NCBI RefSeq assembly: GCF_000820225.1
Contig: NZ_CDDK01000031.1
Coordinates: 356,076 to 420,075, forward strand
Length of the DNA stretch: 64,000 nucleotides
Direction of reading: 5' to 3'
Source: Aeromonas veronii bv. veronii
GTDB lineage: Bacteria; Pseudomonadota; Gammaproteobacteria; Enterobacterales; Aeromonadaceae
The notes under the pieces are model-generated. The model was given only the letters and a program-made list of their open reading frames with translations, had not been told where the DNA came from and ran no database searches. Made by a program: the position numbers and the translations under genes. Position 1 is the first letter of the stretch. Every line of letters starts with the position of its first letter. Below, in pieces: positions 38,010-47,004 of the stretch.

Positions 38010-38398
38010 GTTATCGATCTCGAATAGTTATTTAAAAACAATTACTTAAAATAACAACATCCGCAATTATCCCTGCGGATGCCAGTAAATGGCGGCCCTT
38101 GCCCGACTGAATTCAGATTGCACTTCGGCTGCCTCAGGGCTAAGCCTCGGCAGCAAATCTGATAACAATGGAAGCAAGATGGGCTTATCCGGCGATCGGT
38201 TAGATGATGTGTCCAAACCGCGGACAGGCTGTTGGGCCGATATGATAGCACCGTTTGCAGAGAAAATGCCTGGCAAACGTATGCCAAAAACAGGAAAAAT
38301 CGGCATCCCCCTCTCCATTCGGCACATCTAGAGCGCCAAACGACTAACCTGCCGTCCCTGCTGCCGAGTCCAAATGGGCTGTGCGGCAAATCGCAGAT
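38010..38398. other. Gene-free upstream region of gpt
   Basis: No credible gene. Contains an inverted repeat at 38059-38080 (ATCCGCA / TGCGGAT arms), a TATCAT -10-like element on the minus strand near 38241-38246, and two PurR-like boxes. Probably the gpt promoter and leader. Confidence 0.5.
38247..38286 (-). promoter_or_regulatory. Two PurR-like operator boxes upstream of gpt
   Basis: Box 1 at 38271-38286, TGGCAAACGTATGCCA, a near-perfect dyad close to the purine repressor consensus. Box 2 at 38247-38260 (AGCACCGTTTGCAG) is weaker. Both sit just upstream of the predicted minus-strand -10 element, in position to repress gpt. Confidence 0.5.
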
Positions 38399-38438
38399 AA
38401 AAAAATAGCAGGGGGAGGATTTACCTCACGCACCTGCT
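38399..38438 (-). terminator. Intrinsic terminator of the small RNA
   Basis: On the minus strand AGCAGG / CCTGCT outer stem with an inner GAGG / CCTC stem, then ATTTTTTTATC. Perfectly placed about 35 bases after the small ORF. Confidence 0.85.
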
Positions 38439-38472
38439 GCTTTCTCGCCTCTGCCTGGTTGGGCAGCTCGTC

Positions 38473-38562
38473 TTAGCGACGAGTGACGAAGGGATTAGGG
38501 TAGCTGAAACCCTGGGTATACAAAGAGGGGGCAAACCAATAGGTTGAGTTGCTGCCTGGCAT
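38473..38562 (-). CDS. 29-residue small protein, possible VcdP homologue
   Basis: ATG at 38562 with an ideal AGGAG Shine-Dalgarno seven bases upstream. Composition: begins MPGSNSTYWFAPS, continues LYTQGFSYPNPF and ends VTRR. Rich in aromatic residues, Pro and Ser, with no membrane segment and no signal peptide, so a cytoplasmic binding peptide is likely. Not a duplicate or shadow of any neighbouring gene. The exact 29-residue length, the structured transcript and the CRP site suggest VcdP, the citrate synthase-binding protein of Vibrio cholerae. Homology itself is an inference. Confidence 0.7.
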   Translation of the reverse strand: MPGSNSTYWFAPSLYTQGFSYPNPFVTRR

Positions 38563-38714
38563 ATTGAAACTCCTGATTGCTTAACAAGTTACGTACCTTT
38601 AATGCGGGCTCAAATCCTTGAACGAACACTCGGTTCCATGGAGGCGCACTTGCTTTGCTTCGGTTCCCTGGAGGCTTTCATCGTCATCCTGACGGGTGGC
38701 GAACCACGGGAGCT

Positions 38715-38764
38715 AATTTACCAGTCGGTGCGTTAAATTCAATATTTTTGTGAGATCGGTCACA
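38715..38764 (-). promoter_or_regulatory. Predicted promoter and CRP site of the small RNA
   Basis: Minus strand: TTGAAT (38742-38737), 16-base spacer, TAAATT (38720-38715). Directly upstream is a perfect CRP palindrome, TGTGAGATCGGTCACA in plus orientation (38749-38764). Its centre is about 48 bases before the predicted start, not the usual activating spacing, so either control sign is possible. Confidence 0.65.
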
Positions 38765-38956
38765 CATTTTCTTTTCTATCGGTCAGCGTCGTCCGAACCT
38801 GACGATCGTACTGCCTGGTTGCCATCAGCCAGCACAAGCTGCCTGCGATTTGCGCTGATTGCTCACATTTTTGTGTGATTGACTGTATTATCGTTATCCT
38901 CTTCCCCGGCCCGCTGATGGGGCCCTGTTAATTCCGTGCTGGTAAGGAGTCCCGAC
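38765..38956 (+). other. Upstream region of pepD
   Basis: Holds a TCACATTTTTGTGTGA palindrome near 38863-38878 and a TATTAT -10-like element at 38886-38891, but no well-spaced -35 box. No gene seen. Confidence 0.4.
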
Positions 38957-40408
38957 GTGGCACAGCTTAGCTCTCTCTCTCCCAAACTGATTTGGCATTT
39001 CTTCGAACAGATCTGCTCCATCCCTCACCCTTCCAAACATGAAGCCAAACTGAGCGCCTGGATCATCCAATGGGCTCAAGGGGAAGGTCTGGCGGTCAAG
39101 CAGGACAAGGTCGGCAACATCATCATCAAGAAACCGGCCACCCCGGGGATGGAAAACCGCAAAGCCGTGGTACTGCAGGCCCACATCGACATGGTGCCGC
39201 AGGCTAACGCAGACACCAAACACGACTTCGCGACCGATCCCATCGATGCCTATGTCGATGGCGAGTGGGTCACTGCTCGTGGCACCACCCTGGGTGCCGA
39301 CAACGGCATCGGCATGGCCGGTTGCTTGGCCGTACTGGCTGACAAGACCATCAAGCACGGTCCGCTGGAAGTGCTGCTGACCACAGACGAAGAGACCGGT
39401 ATGACCGGCGCCTTCGGTCTGGAAGCGGGCTGGCTGGAGGGCGAAATTCTGCTCAACACCGACTCCGAAGAGGATGGCGAAGTCTATATGGGCTGCGCTG
39501 GCGGTGTGGATGCCAATATCCGCTTCCCGCTCGAGCTGGTTGATGCCAGCGAAGGCGAAGCGTTCGAACTGGCCGTAAAAGGGCTGCGTGGCGGTCACTC
39601 CGGTTGCGATATCCATCGCGGTCGTGGCAACGCCAACAAGCTGCTGGTGCGTCTGCTCAAAGCAGCCGAGCCGCTGAGTGTTCGTCTGGCCGAGATCCAC
39701 GGCGGCACCCTGCGCAACGCCATCCCGCGCGAAGCCCGTGCCACCCTGCTGGTGCCCTCTGCCAGCGTAAACGAGTTCAAGGCGCTGGTTGACCGCTACA
39801 CCGGGATCTACCAGACCGAACTGGCCGCCACCGAGCCTAACCTGACCGTGCTGGTCAACAACGCCGCCAAACCGACCAAGCTGATGAGCGTCTCCCTGCA
39901 GCAGCGCCTGCTGGATGCCCTGATGGCCTGCCCGAACGGCGTGATGCGCATGAGCGATGCCATGCCCGGCGTGACCGAAACCTCTACCAACCTGGGGGTC
40001 ATCAAGACTCAGGATGGCGAAGTGTACGTCCAGTGCCTGATCCGCTCCCTGATTGACTCCGGCCGCGAGAGCATCGAGCAGATGACCCGTTCCCTGTTCA
40101 CCCTGGCAGGCGCCAGCTGCGAATTCACCGGTGCCTATCCGGGTTGGGCGCCGAACGTGGACTCCCCCGTCATGGCGCTGGTACGCAACAGCTACCAGAC
40201 CCTGTTTGGCACCATGCCCAACGTCATGGTGATCCACGCCGGTCTCGAGTGCGGTCTGTTCAAGAGCGCCTATCCGGAGTGGGACATGGTCTCCTTCGGC
40301 CCGACTATCCGCGGTGCCCACTCCCCTGACGAGAAGGTACATATCCCGGCGGTCGAACGTTTCTGGCAACTGCTGGTGCACGTACTGGAAGCGATTCCGG
40401 CCAAATAA
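38957..40408 (+). CDS. pepD: Cytosol nonspecific dipeptidase (aminoacyl-histidine dipeptidase)
   Basis: 483 residues (485 in E. coli) from GTG 38957, which follows TAAGGAG by seven bases; another GTG at 38936 lacks this. M20 metallopeptidase: VLQAHIDMVPQ (first zinc His/Asp), TLGADNGIGMA, TTDEETGMTGAFGL with the catalytic Glu pair, HAGLECGLFKS and GPTIRGAHSPDEKV with the last zinc His. Hydrolyses Xaa-His and other dipeptides in the cytoplasm; works downstream of peptide import. Strong terminator follows. Confidence 0.96.
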   Translation: MAQLSSLSPKLIWHFFEQICSIPHPSKHEAKLSAWIIQWAQGEGLAVKQDKVGNIIIKKPATPGMENRKAVVLQAHIDMVPQANADTKHDFATDPIDAYVDGEWVTARGTTLGADNGIGMAGCLAVLADKTIKHGPLEVLLTTDEETGMTGAFGLEAGWLEGEILLNTDSEEDGEVYMGCAGGVDANIRFPLELVDASEGEAFELAVKGLRGGHSGCDIHRGRGNANKLLVRLLKAAEPLSVRLAEIHGGTLRNAIPREARATLLVPSASVNEFKALVDRYTGIYQTELAATEPNLTVLVNNAAKPTKLMSVSLQQRLLDALMACPNGVMRMSDAMPGVTETSTNLGVIKTQDGEVYVQCLIRSLIDSGRESIEQMTRSLFTLAGASCEFTGAYPGWAPNVDSPVMALVRNSYQTLFGTMPNVMVIHAGLECGLFKSAYPEWDMVSFGPTIRGAHSPDEKVHIPAVERFWQLLVHVLEAIPAK

Positions 40409-40433
40409 CCCGGCCTGCGCCACACAGTAAAAC

Positions 40434-40462
40434 AAAGCCCCGCACTGCTGCGGGGCTTTTTA
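40434..40462. terminator. Bidirectional intrinsic terminator, pepD / djlA
   Basis: AAAGCCCCGCA / TGCGGGGCTTT stem with short loop, then TTTATTG; A-run on the other side serves djlA. Confidence 0.9.
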
Positions 40463-40489
40463 TTGTCTGCTCCAACCTGACGTTTGCGC

Positions 40490-41323
40490 TTACCGGATGC
40501 CGCGGGCCTCGCGGATCCACTCCCAGGCTTGCTGGATCTCCTGAGTCTTCTCCTTGGCCATCTCCATCATCTCCGGCGGCAGTCCTTTGGCGGCCAGCTT
40601 GTCAGGGTGATGCTTGCTCATCTCCTTGCGGTAGGCGCGCTTGATATCCTGATCGCTGTCGCTCTCGCTCACCCCCAGCAGCTGGTAGGCATTCTTGAGG
40701 CGATCCGCAGAGGGTGCCGCCTGCCGATACTGCTGGCCACCGGAATGGCCCCCCTGATACTGGCCATGGGCCTGATTGAAGAAGTTCATCTGCGCTTCGG
40801 CCATCGCCAGAATGCGGGCCAACTCAATGCGGCTGAAACCCAGCTCGTCGGCAATGGTATGCAGAATGGCGCGCTCGCCCTCCTCCACCCGCCCGTCGGC
40901 AAAGGCCGCCTGCAACTGCACTTCGAGGAAGAAGCGCAGAATATCGCGCTGCCCCAGACTGGCACGGCGGAACTCGGCCAGGGTCTCGCGCAGCGGGAAG
41001 TCGGCCTCCTTACCGAGACGAAACGACTCCTGCGCCCGGGCACGCTGTTCGCCCGCCAGCCGCATCCGATCCATCAGGTTGGAGGCAACCCGGATCTCCT
41101 GTTCGGTCACCTGACCGCTCGATTTGGCGATATGGCCCATCACCGAGAAGGTGGCATGGAAGAAGACAGCCTGTTGCTCCTGAGTCGGGGTACGGCGAAA
41201 CGCCCCCTGCAGCCCCATGCCGCGATCGAAACGGTGGCCAATCCAGAGACCAATCAGGGCACCAACAATGTTGCCGAGCAGAAAACCGAAGAAGGCGCCC
41301 AGCACCTTACCCCAAATACGCAT
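40490..41323 (-). CDS. djlA: Membrane-anchored J-domain co-chaperone DjlA
   Basis: 277 residues. N-terminal transmembrane segment rich in Gly (VLGAFFGFLLGNIVGALIGLWIG), a central TerB-like helical domain (about 55-170), a Gln/Gly-rich linker, and a C-terminal J domain (about 205-270) with the HPD motif in KHHPDKLAAKG. Stimulates DnaK at the inner membrane. Next to murU and divergent lptD, as commonly seen. Confidence 0.95.
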   Translation of the reverse strand: MRIWGKVLGAFFGFLLGNIVGALIGLWIGHRFDRGMGLQGAFRRTPTQEQQAVFFHATFSVMGHIAKSSGQVTEQEIRVASNLMDRMRLAGEQRARAQESFRLGKEADFPLRETLAEFRRASLGQRDILRFFLEVQLQAAFADGRVEEGERAILHTIADELGFSRIELARILAMAEAQMNFFNQAHGQYQGGHSGGQQYRQAAPSADRLKNAYQLLGVSESDSDQDIKRAYRKEMSKHHPDKLAAKGLPPEMMEMAKEKTQEIQQAWEWIREARGIR

Positions 41324-41342
41324 GGTTCAAGACCTCTTGATG

Positions 41343-42011
41343 TTATTGAGCGCGGCGCTGAAGCTGTTCGTCCAGCTCGCGCAGTCGATCGACCGTGCCG
41401 ATATCGCGCCACTCGCCAGCGAGCAGGCTGCCGCCTACCTGCCCTTGCGCCATCCAGTCACGGAGCAGGGGCGCCAGCTTGCGGGCACCGCCCGCGAGAC
41501 CGGCAAAGGCCGCCGGATCATATAGTCCGACCCCGCTGAAGGTAAACGCTGGCGTATCCACGACTCGCCCTTCTTGCAGGGCAAAGTCTCCGCTCGGGTG
41601 CTGGGGCGGATTGGGCACCAGCCAAAGGTGGGCCAAATCATCGCCAAGGGGCTGGCTGACCAGAGTGTGATAGTCGAGATCGAGCCAGGTATCGCCGTTG
41701 ATCACCAAAAAGGGGTCAGAGCCCAGCAGCGGCAGTGCCTGCACAATGCCGCCCGCGGTCTCCAGCGCGCTCTCCTCGGCTGACCAGTGGATGGTCACGC
41801 CAAGCGCACGGCCATCACCAAGGCTCTCGACCAGCTTGTGGCCAAGCCAGGCGTGGTTGATCACCAGCTCGGTCACCCCGGTGGCTTTGAGCTTTTCGAT
41901 ATGGTGGACGATAAGCGGTTTGCCCCCCACCGCCAGCAGCGGCTTGGGCAGCAGGTCGGTCAGCGGGCGCATCCGCTCGCCACGGCCAGCGGCCAGGATC
42001 ATCGCCTTCAT
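41343..42011 (-). CDS. murU: N-acetylmuramate alpha-1-phosphate uridylyltransferase MurU
   Basis: 222 residues from ATG 42011. Nucleotidyltransferase signature MKAMILAAGRGERMRPLTD, the metal-site GDTWLDLDY, and the VINHAWLG motif. Starts in the ATGA overlap with amgK, its biosynthetic partner. Makes UDP-MurNAc from MurNAc-1-phosphate in the peptidoglycan recycling bypass that is insensitive to fosfomycin. Confidence 0.92.
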   Translation of the reverse strand: MKAMILAAGRGERMRPLTDLLPKPLLAVGGKPLIVHHIEKLKATGVTELVINHAWLGHKLVESLGDGRALGVTIHWSAEESALETAGGIVQALPLLGSDPFLVINGDTWLDLDYHTLVSQPLGDDLAHLWLVPNPPQHPSGDFALQEGRVVDTPAFTFSGVGLYDPAAFAGLAGGARKLAPLLRDWMAQGQVGGSLLAGEWRDIGTVDRLRELDEQLQRRAQ

Positions 42012-43018
42012 GGTTTTACCCCTGCATTGGCGATCCCCGGCAACACCACCTGCTCCAGCCACTGACCAAAACGGGCCAGTACCGGATAGGCACTACCATG
42101 AGTGCGACAGACATCCACCACATAGCCAAGAGTGCGGGGAATATCCTTGAGATAGCCGGACTTGCCGTCGCGATGATAGAGCCGAGTGAAGAGTCCCGCC
42201 GCTTTGAGGTGGCGCTGCATGCCGGTCAGGTCGGCATCGCGGCGGAAACTGGCGTAGTCGCGCTCGCCAAGCAGTCCTGCCTGCTGCAGAGTGGCAAAAC
42301 CGTGTTGCATCCCCTGCTCGATCACCGCGTCCGGCCAGCGCACGTAGCAATCTTTCAGCAGGGAGACCAGATCATAAGTGAGCGGCCCGATGACCATATC
42401 CTGAAAATCGATGATGGCCAGCCGGCTGCTCTCGGGGGTATCACCGCAACATACCATCAGGTTGCGACTGTGGAAATCCCGATGCATCACCCCCTGCGGC
42501 TGGGCCAGATTGCAGGCGGTGAGGCAGGCAAAGGTCTCGTCCAGCAGTTGCTGCTCTTCATGGCTCAGGGTCAGCTGCAGATGATGACCCAGCAGCCACT
42601 CGGGGAAAATGCTGTTCTCCCGCGCCATAAATGCCGCATCGAAGGGTTCAAGCGCCAGTTCAACCGCCCCCAGGCGGGGCAGCAAATCAATCGCCTTGCC
42701 ATACCAAGCCAGCACATTGTGTTCGTTCAGGCAGCTGATCAGCTGGGTATCGCCCAGGTCACTGACCGCCAGCAGCCCCTGTTCGTAGTCCACCGCCTTC
42801 ACCTCTGGCGCCAACAGCTGACGCGCCAGCAAGGCGGCCGCGTTACGAACAAACTCATGATTTTTTTCGGTTTTCGGATTGGCATCCACCCACACCAGAC
42901 CACCACCACGAGAGTAGCGGCGGAAGCTGGCATCACCGGAAATGAGGGTAAGCGTGAGAGTGGCATCACCGGAAATACGGCGTGCCCACTGCAATAGCAG
43001 GGAATCGCGATCGTGCAT
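42008..43018 (-). CDS. amgK: N-acetylmuramate/N-acetylglucosamine anomeric kinase AmgK
   Basis: 336 residues. Aminoglycoside-phosphotransferase fold: ASFRRYSR nucleotide-loop motif near the N-terminus, catalytic HRDFHSRNLM, and metal-binding IIDFQDMVIGPLTYDL. Phosphorylates anomeric C1 of MurNAc and GlcNAc for MurU. Residues 16-36 contain an 11-residue repeat, ISGDATLTLTL then ISGDASFRRYS, matched by an exact 16-base DNA repeat, so the family motif has been partly duplicated. Divergent from lptD. Confidence 0.9.
   Translation of the reverse strand: MHDRDSLLLQWARRISGDATLTLTLISGDASFRRYSRGGGLVWVDANPKTEKNHEFVRNAAALLARQLLAPEVKAVDYEQGLLAVSDLGDTQLISCLNEHNVLAWYGKAIDLLPRLGAVELALEPFDAAFMARENSIFPEWLLGHHLQLTLSHEEQQLLDETFACLTACNLAQPQGVMHRDFHSRNLMVCCGDTPESSRLAIIDFQDMVIGPLTYDLVSLLKDCYVRWPDAVIEQGMQHGFATLQQAGLLGERDYASFRRDADLTGMQRHLKAAGLFTRLYHRDGKSGYLKDIPRTLGYVVDVCRTHGSAYPVLARFGQWLEQVVLPGIANAGVKP
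42929..42977 (-). repeat. 33-base-period direct repeat in the amgK 5' region
   Basis: TGGCATCACCGGAAAT occurs at 42929-42944 and 42962-42977 (plus strand), exactly 11 codons apart, encoding the repeated ISGDA. Confidence 0.85.
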
Positions 43019-43192
43019 AAGTAGAGGACCAAGGTGGAAAGCAGCACTTGGCTGTTAGCCCTGGCCGCAATAATGCTTTATCATTGCCGGCTAACATAAA
43101 GCAATGACATGCAATGTCAACTCGATGAAACCTGTCGTAAAATGCATGCCTTGGATCAACCGTATCTATCACGGATTGCACGAGTCTTTCAC

Positions 43193-45679
43193 ATGACAAA
43201 ATGGACACTGGGGTACCGCTATCCCATCGCCCTGACTATCAGCCTGGCCCCCGCACTCACCCCTATGATGGTGCAGGCGGCCCCGTTCGAAGCGCCGCCA
43301 GCCACCGGCATTCTAGATAGTCTCTGCTATGACTATGTTCCCAAGATAGAGAAGCCTGCATCGGATCAGGATGCCAACGCGCAGCCGGTCGAGGTTGATG
43401 CCGACCGTCTCGAAGCCAAACAGGGCGGCACCGCCGTCTATGAAGGCGACGTCAAGGTTCGTCAGGGTGTTCGCAAGTTTGACTCCGACTATGCCCAGCT
43501 CGACCAGAAGAGCCGGGATGTCATCGCCATCGGCAACATCTATTACAACGACGGTCAGGTGACCGTCACCAGCGACAAGACCCTCAAATCCAACCTGGAT
43601 ACCAAGAACTCCGAACTGGAAGAGGGCAAGTATCAGGTGCATGGCTCACCGGTGCGCGGCTTTGCCAAGCGCGTGGTGATGACCAACAACAACCAGAACA
43701 TCACCATGGAGGGGGCTCAGTACACCACCTGCCCCCCCGGTCAGGAAGTGTGGACCCTCAAGGCAGGCAGCATCGACATCGACCAGAAAGAGGTGTTCGG
43801 CGAAGCCTGGAACGCCAGCCTCTGGCTCTATGACTACCCGGTGTTCTACTTCCCCTATATCAACTTCCCCATCAAGGATGAGCGGAAGACCGGTCTGCTC
43901 TACCCGGGTTACAAGCAAAGCTCCAGCAACGGCATGGATATCACCCAGCCCTTCTACTGGAACATTGCCCCCAACTATGATGCTACCATCACCTCCCGTT
44001 TTATGGACAAACGCGGCCTGATGGAACAGGTGGAGTTCCGCTACATGCCGGACCCAGCCCACACCGGCACCCTCTATTTTGAAAGCCTCAGGGATGACAA
44101 ACAGTATGATGCTGGCAACCCGAGCTTTACCAACCCTTCGACAGGGACTCCGTACCTATCCGATGGCCATCGTTACCTGATGAACGTCCGTCACGGCTCC
44201 GCCCTGATGGATGGCAGCCTGCGTTTGGGCATCGACTACACCCAGGTTCGCGACAAAGATTACAACTACTTCAACGACTTCAGCCCGCAAGTGGGCACTC
44301 AGGTCGACAGCCAGTTGCAGCAATCCTTCACCGCCGGCTACTACCAGCACAACTGGAACCTCACCTCCGAGGTGCGCCGCTACCAGATCCTGAGTCCGTA
44401 TGCGCAGCTGCCCCACGAGATGCTGCCGCGTATCGACTACAACTACTTCCAGCAGGGCAAGTGGTTCGATCTGGCCTGGAACAGCGAACTGACCAAGTTT
44501 GGCTATAACAGCGGCAGTGCCACCATCCAGCAAGCCGGTGAGCGCTATACCGCTACTCGCCTGCATCTGGCACCAACCCTGACCGTGCCCCTGGTGGATG
44601 CACCGGGTTACTACCTGACCAGTCAGTACAAACTGATGTTTACCTCTTACAACCAAGAGGTTCCAAAACAACTTACTCAAGCCGATATAAATAACTTCGA
44701 TCCGATAAGAAAACAGGGTGAAAATGGTCGTCAAGAAAATGTAGTTCTCAAAGACGGCACCATTACTCGCACTCTGCCGTCCTTCCGCCTCAAGGGTGGG
44801 ATCAACTTCGATCGGCCACTCGACTGGTATGATGGCAAGGGGACACAGACCCTGGAACCCGAGTTCCAGTACCTCTATATCCCTTACAAAAATCAGGACG
44901 AGATCGGGATCTACGACACCACTACCACCCGTCAGGATTACTACAGCCTGTTCAGTGATCGCCGCTTTGCCGGTCTTGACCGCATCAGCGATGCCAACCG
45001 GGTCACCGTTGGCCTGACCAGCCGGGTCTATGACAATGTGGGTGATGAACGGTTGCGTCTGGCAGTAGCCCAGGCCTTCGAAATGACGCCACCCAAGGTG
45101 CGCCTCTACCCTTCAAATCCGGAAAGCACCAACGCCCGCTCCCTGCTCTCGTTTGAGGGGGATGCACGGATCACCGATGAGTGGTTTGCCCACGCGGGGA
45201 CCCAATACGATACCTCAGAGGGTGAATTTACAGCTGGCAATGGTGCGGTCGAGTACCGGACCGGCAAGCTGACCACTCAGGCCAACTACCGCTACATCAA
45301 GGATGGCAACCTGGACTATCGCTATCCGACCAACACGGCGCTGGCAGAAGATCTGAGCCAGGCGGGTCTGGTGATGATGGCGCCGATCGCCGACCAGTGG
45401 CAGATGTATGGCGGTTACTACCGTGACATCAAACAGGATGTGAACATTGACCGCAAGATCGGTGTCAAATACGACTCCTGCTGCTGGAGCATCAACATGA
45501 GCCTGGAGTGGCACAATCAGCCGGACAACATCACTCTGAAGCCCACTTCGGAAAGAGTCATTGGTCTGCAGTTTGAAATGAAGGGACTTGGCAGCGTGGG
45601 TACCGGTGGCCGCAGCGTCACACTGGATACCGAGCTGTTGCCCTATGTTCGCCCGTTTAATCTGAAAGGCCAGCAATGA
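43193..45679 (+). CDS. lptD: LPS-assembly protein LptD
   Basis: 828 residues from ATG 43193; the longer frame begins in the divergent promoter region. Signal peptide to about residue 27. N-terminal OstA/beta-jellyroll domain (VEVDADRLEAKQGGTAVYEGDVKV) then a 26-strand-type beta-barrel. The four disulfide cysteines are visible: CYDY near the mature N-terminus, TTCPPG, and the CC pair in YDSCCWSI. With LptE it inserts LPS into the outer membrane. First gene of the lptD-surA-pdxA-rsmA-apaG-apaH operon. Confidence 0.96.
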   Translation: MTKWTLGYRYPIALTISLAPALTPMMVQAAPFEAPPATGILDSLCYDYVPKIEKPASDQDANAQPVEVDADRLEAKQGGTAVYEGDVKVRQGVRKFDSDYAQLDQKSRDVIAIGNIYYNDGQVTVTSDKTLKSNLDTKNSELEEGKYQVHGSPVRGFAKRVVMTNNNQNITMEGAQYTTCPPGQEVWTLKAGSIDIDQKEVFGEAWNASLWLYDYPVFYFPYINFPIKDERKTGLLYPGYKQSSSNGMDITQPFYWNIAPNYDATITSRFMDKRGLMEQVEFRYMPDPAHTGTLYFESLRDDKQYDAGNPSFTNPSTGTPYLSDGHRYLMNVRHGSALMDGSLRLGIDYTQVRDKDYNYFNDFSPQVGTQVDSQLQQSFTAGYYQHNWNLTSEVRRYQILSPYAQLPHEMLPRIDYNYFQQGKWFDLAWNSELTKFGYNSGSATIQQAGERYTATRLHLAPTLTVPLVDAPGYYLTSQYKLMFTSYNQEVPKQLTQADINNFDPIRKQGENGRQENVVLKDGTITRTLPSFRLKGGINFDRPLDWYDGKGTQTLEPEFQYLYIPYKNQDEIGIYDTTTTRQDYYSLFSDRRFAGLDRISDANRVTVGLTSRVYDNVGDERLRLAVAQAFEMTPPKVRLYPSNPESTNARSLLSFEGDARITDEWFAHAGTQYDTSEGEFTAGNGAVEYRTGKLTTQANYRYIKDGNLDYRYPTNTALAEDLSQAGLVMMAPIADQWQMYGGYYRDIKQDVNIDRKIGVKYDSCCWSINMSLEWHNQPDNITLKPTSERVIGLQFEMKGLGSVGTGGRSVTLDTELLPYVRPFNLKGQQ

Positions 45680-45699
45680 TGCTGGCCCAGCCTTGAGAG

Positions 45700-47004
45700 A
45701 TGGATATGAAAAAGACCCTGATTGCCCTGCTGACCGCGGGAATGTTCGGTGCCATGAGCCAAGCCGCACTGGCTGCGCCCGAGCTGATGGACAAGGTTCT
45801 GGCCGTGGTCAACAAGGATGTGGTGCTGTCCAGCCAACAGGACGCACTGGTCAACAAGGTAAAACTCTCCGCCCAGGAGAGCGGCCAGTCCCTGCCTGAC
45901 GATGCCACCCTGCGCAAGCAGGCGCTGGATCGGCTGATCCAGGAGAGCCTGCAGCTGCAACTGGCAGAGCGCCAGGGGCTGAAGATCAGCGATACCCAGC
46001 TGGAACAGGCTATTCAGGGCATCGCTGCCGACAACAAGATGACCCTGGATCAGCTGCGCGCTCAGCTCGCCCGTGAAGGGATGACCTATGCCCAGTATCG
46101 GGAAGAGGTTCGCCGCGAGATCCTGATGAACGAGGTGCGCCGCAACCAGGTGCGCCGTCGTATCAACATCTCCGAGCAGGAGGTGAAGCAGGTGGTGGAG
46201 ATCCTGAAGAAACAGGGTCAACAGCAGAACGAATACCACGTCGGCCATATCCAGATTGCCCTGCCGGACAACCCCACTGCCGCCCAGCTGGATGCCGCCA
46301 AGAGCAAGATCGAGCGCATTCTGGCCGCCCTCAAGCAAGGTGCCGACTTCCGCAAACTGGCCATTGCCGAGAGTAACGGACCCAAGGCGCTGGAAGGGGG
46401 CGACTGGGGCTGGATGAGCCCGCAAGAGATGCCGACCCTGATGGCGGAAGCGGTACAGGGTGCCAAGAAGGGCGACATCGTCGGCCCGCTGCGCTCCGGC
46501 GCCGGCCTGCACATCGTCAAGGTGTTCGACACCAAGGGTCAGCAGCAAGTGATGCAGACCGAGGTGAAAGCCCGCCACATCCTGATCAAGCCCTCCATCA
46601 TCCTGAGCGAAGAGAAAGCCAAGGGGATGCTGGACGGCATTCTGCACGACATCAAGAGCGGCAAGGCAAGCTTCGCCAGCATGGCGGAGAAGTACTCCGA
46701 AGATCCGGGCTCTGCGGTGCAGGGTGGCGAACTGGGCTGGTCTGATCCCAACGTCTATGTCCCCGAGTTCCGCGACATGGTCAACCGTCTGCAACCGGGC
46801 CAGATCAGTGCCCCGTTCCGTACCAGCCATGGCTGGCACATCGTGCAGGTGGAAGATCGCCGCAGCCAGGATGCGACCGACAAGGCTCAGGAGCAGCGCG
46901 CCTACCAGCTGATCTACAATCGCCGCTTCGTGGAAGAGTCCCAGGCGTGGCTGGATGAGCTGCGTGACGAGGCCTACATCCAGATCGAAGGAGCCGGTAG
47001 CTGA
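45700..47004 (+). CDS. surA: Periplasmic chaperone / peptidyl-prolyl isomerase SurA
   Basis: 434 residues; a second ATG at 45706 is also possible. Signal peptide to about residue 25 (AALA-AP). N-terminal chaperone helix domain ([18 protein letters not shown]), two parvulin domains (about 175-275 and 287-385) with [11 protein letters not shown] and [10 protein letters not shown], and a C-terminal helix. Escorts outer-membrane proteins such as LptD, the upstream gene. Its stop shares a base with the pdxA start. Confidence 0.96.
   Translation: MDMKKTLIALLTAGMFGAMSQAALAAPELMDKVLAVVNKDVVLSSQQDALVNKVKLSAQESGQSLPDDATLRKQALDRLIQESLQLQLAERQGLKISDTQLEQAIQGIAADNKMTLDQLRAQLAREGMTYAQYREEVRREILMNEVRRNQVRRRINISEQEVKQVVEILKKQGQQQNEYHVGHIQIALPDNPTAAQLDAAKSKIERILAALKQGADFRKLAIAESNGPKALEGGDWGWMSPQEMPTLMAEAVQGAKKGDIVGPLRSGAGLHIVKVFDTKGQQQVMQTEVKARHILIKPSIILSEEKAKGMLDGILHDIKSGKASFASMAEKYSEDPGSAVQGGELGWSDPNVYVPEFRDMVNRLQPGQISAPFRTSHGWHIVQVEDRRSQDATDKAQEQRAYQLIYNRRFVEESQAWLDELRDEAYIQIEGAGS

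Larger units (their letters stand above)
38399..38708 (-). ncRNA. Candidate dual-function RNA, VcdRP-like
   Basis: A free-standing minus-strand unit of about 310 bases: predicted promoter and CRP site upstream, start near 38708, a leader of about 145 bases, a 29-codon ORF (38473-38562), a hairpin CTGCC/GGCAG after it and a strong terminator. The leader has two copies of GCCTCCA(G/T)GGAACCG (38661-38675 and 38631-38645), and further CTCC motifs occur at the 5' end and in the terminator stem-loop; such motifs could pair with Shine-Dalgarno sequences of target mRNAs. Vibrio cholerae VcdRP is reported as a CRP-repressed RNA encoding a 29-residue protein (VcdP, activator of citrate synthase) and a base-pairing segment that lowers sugar-transporter expression. 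Size, layout and CRP site fit; I cannot compare sequences here. Confidence 0.55.

Noticed and set aside
38089-38331. 80-codon plus-strand ORF in the gpt upstream region
   Set aside because: No ribosome-binding site, no recognisable protein character, and it overlaps promoter-like and operator-like elements of gpt.
38863-38878. TCACATTTTTGTGTGA as a CRP site for pepD
   Set aside because: The half-sites are in the opposite order (TCACA-N6-TGTGA) from the CRP consensus, so it is only a palindrome of unknown meaning.
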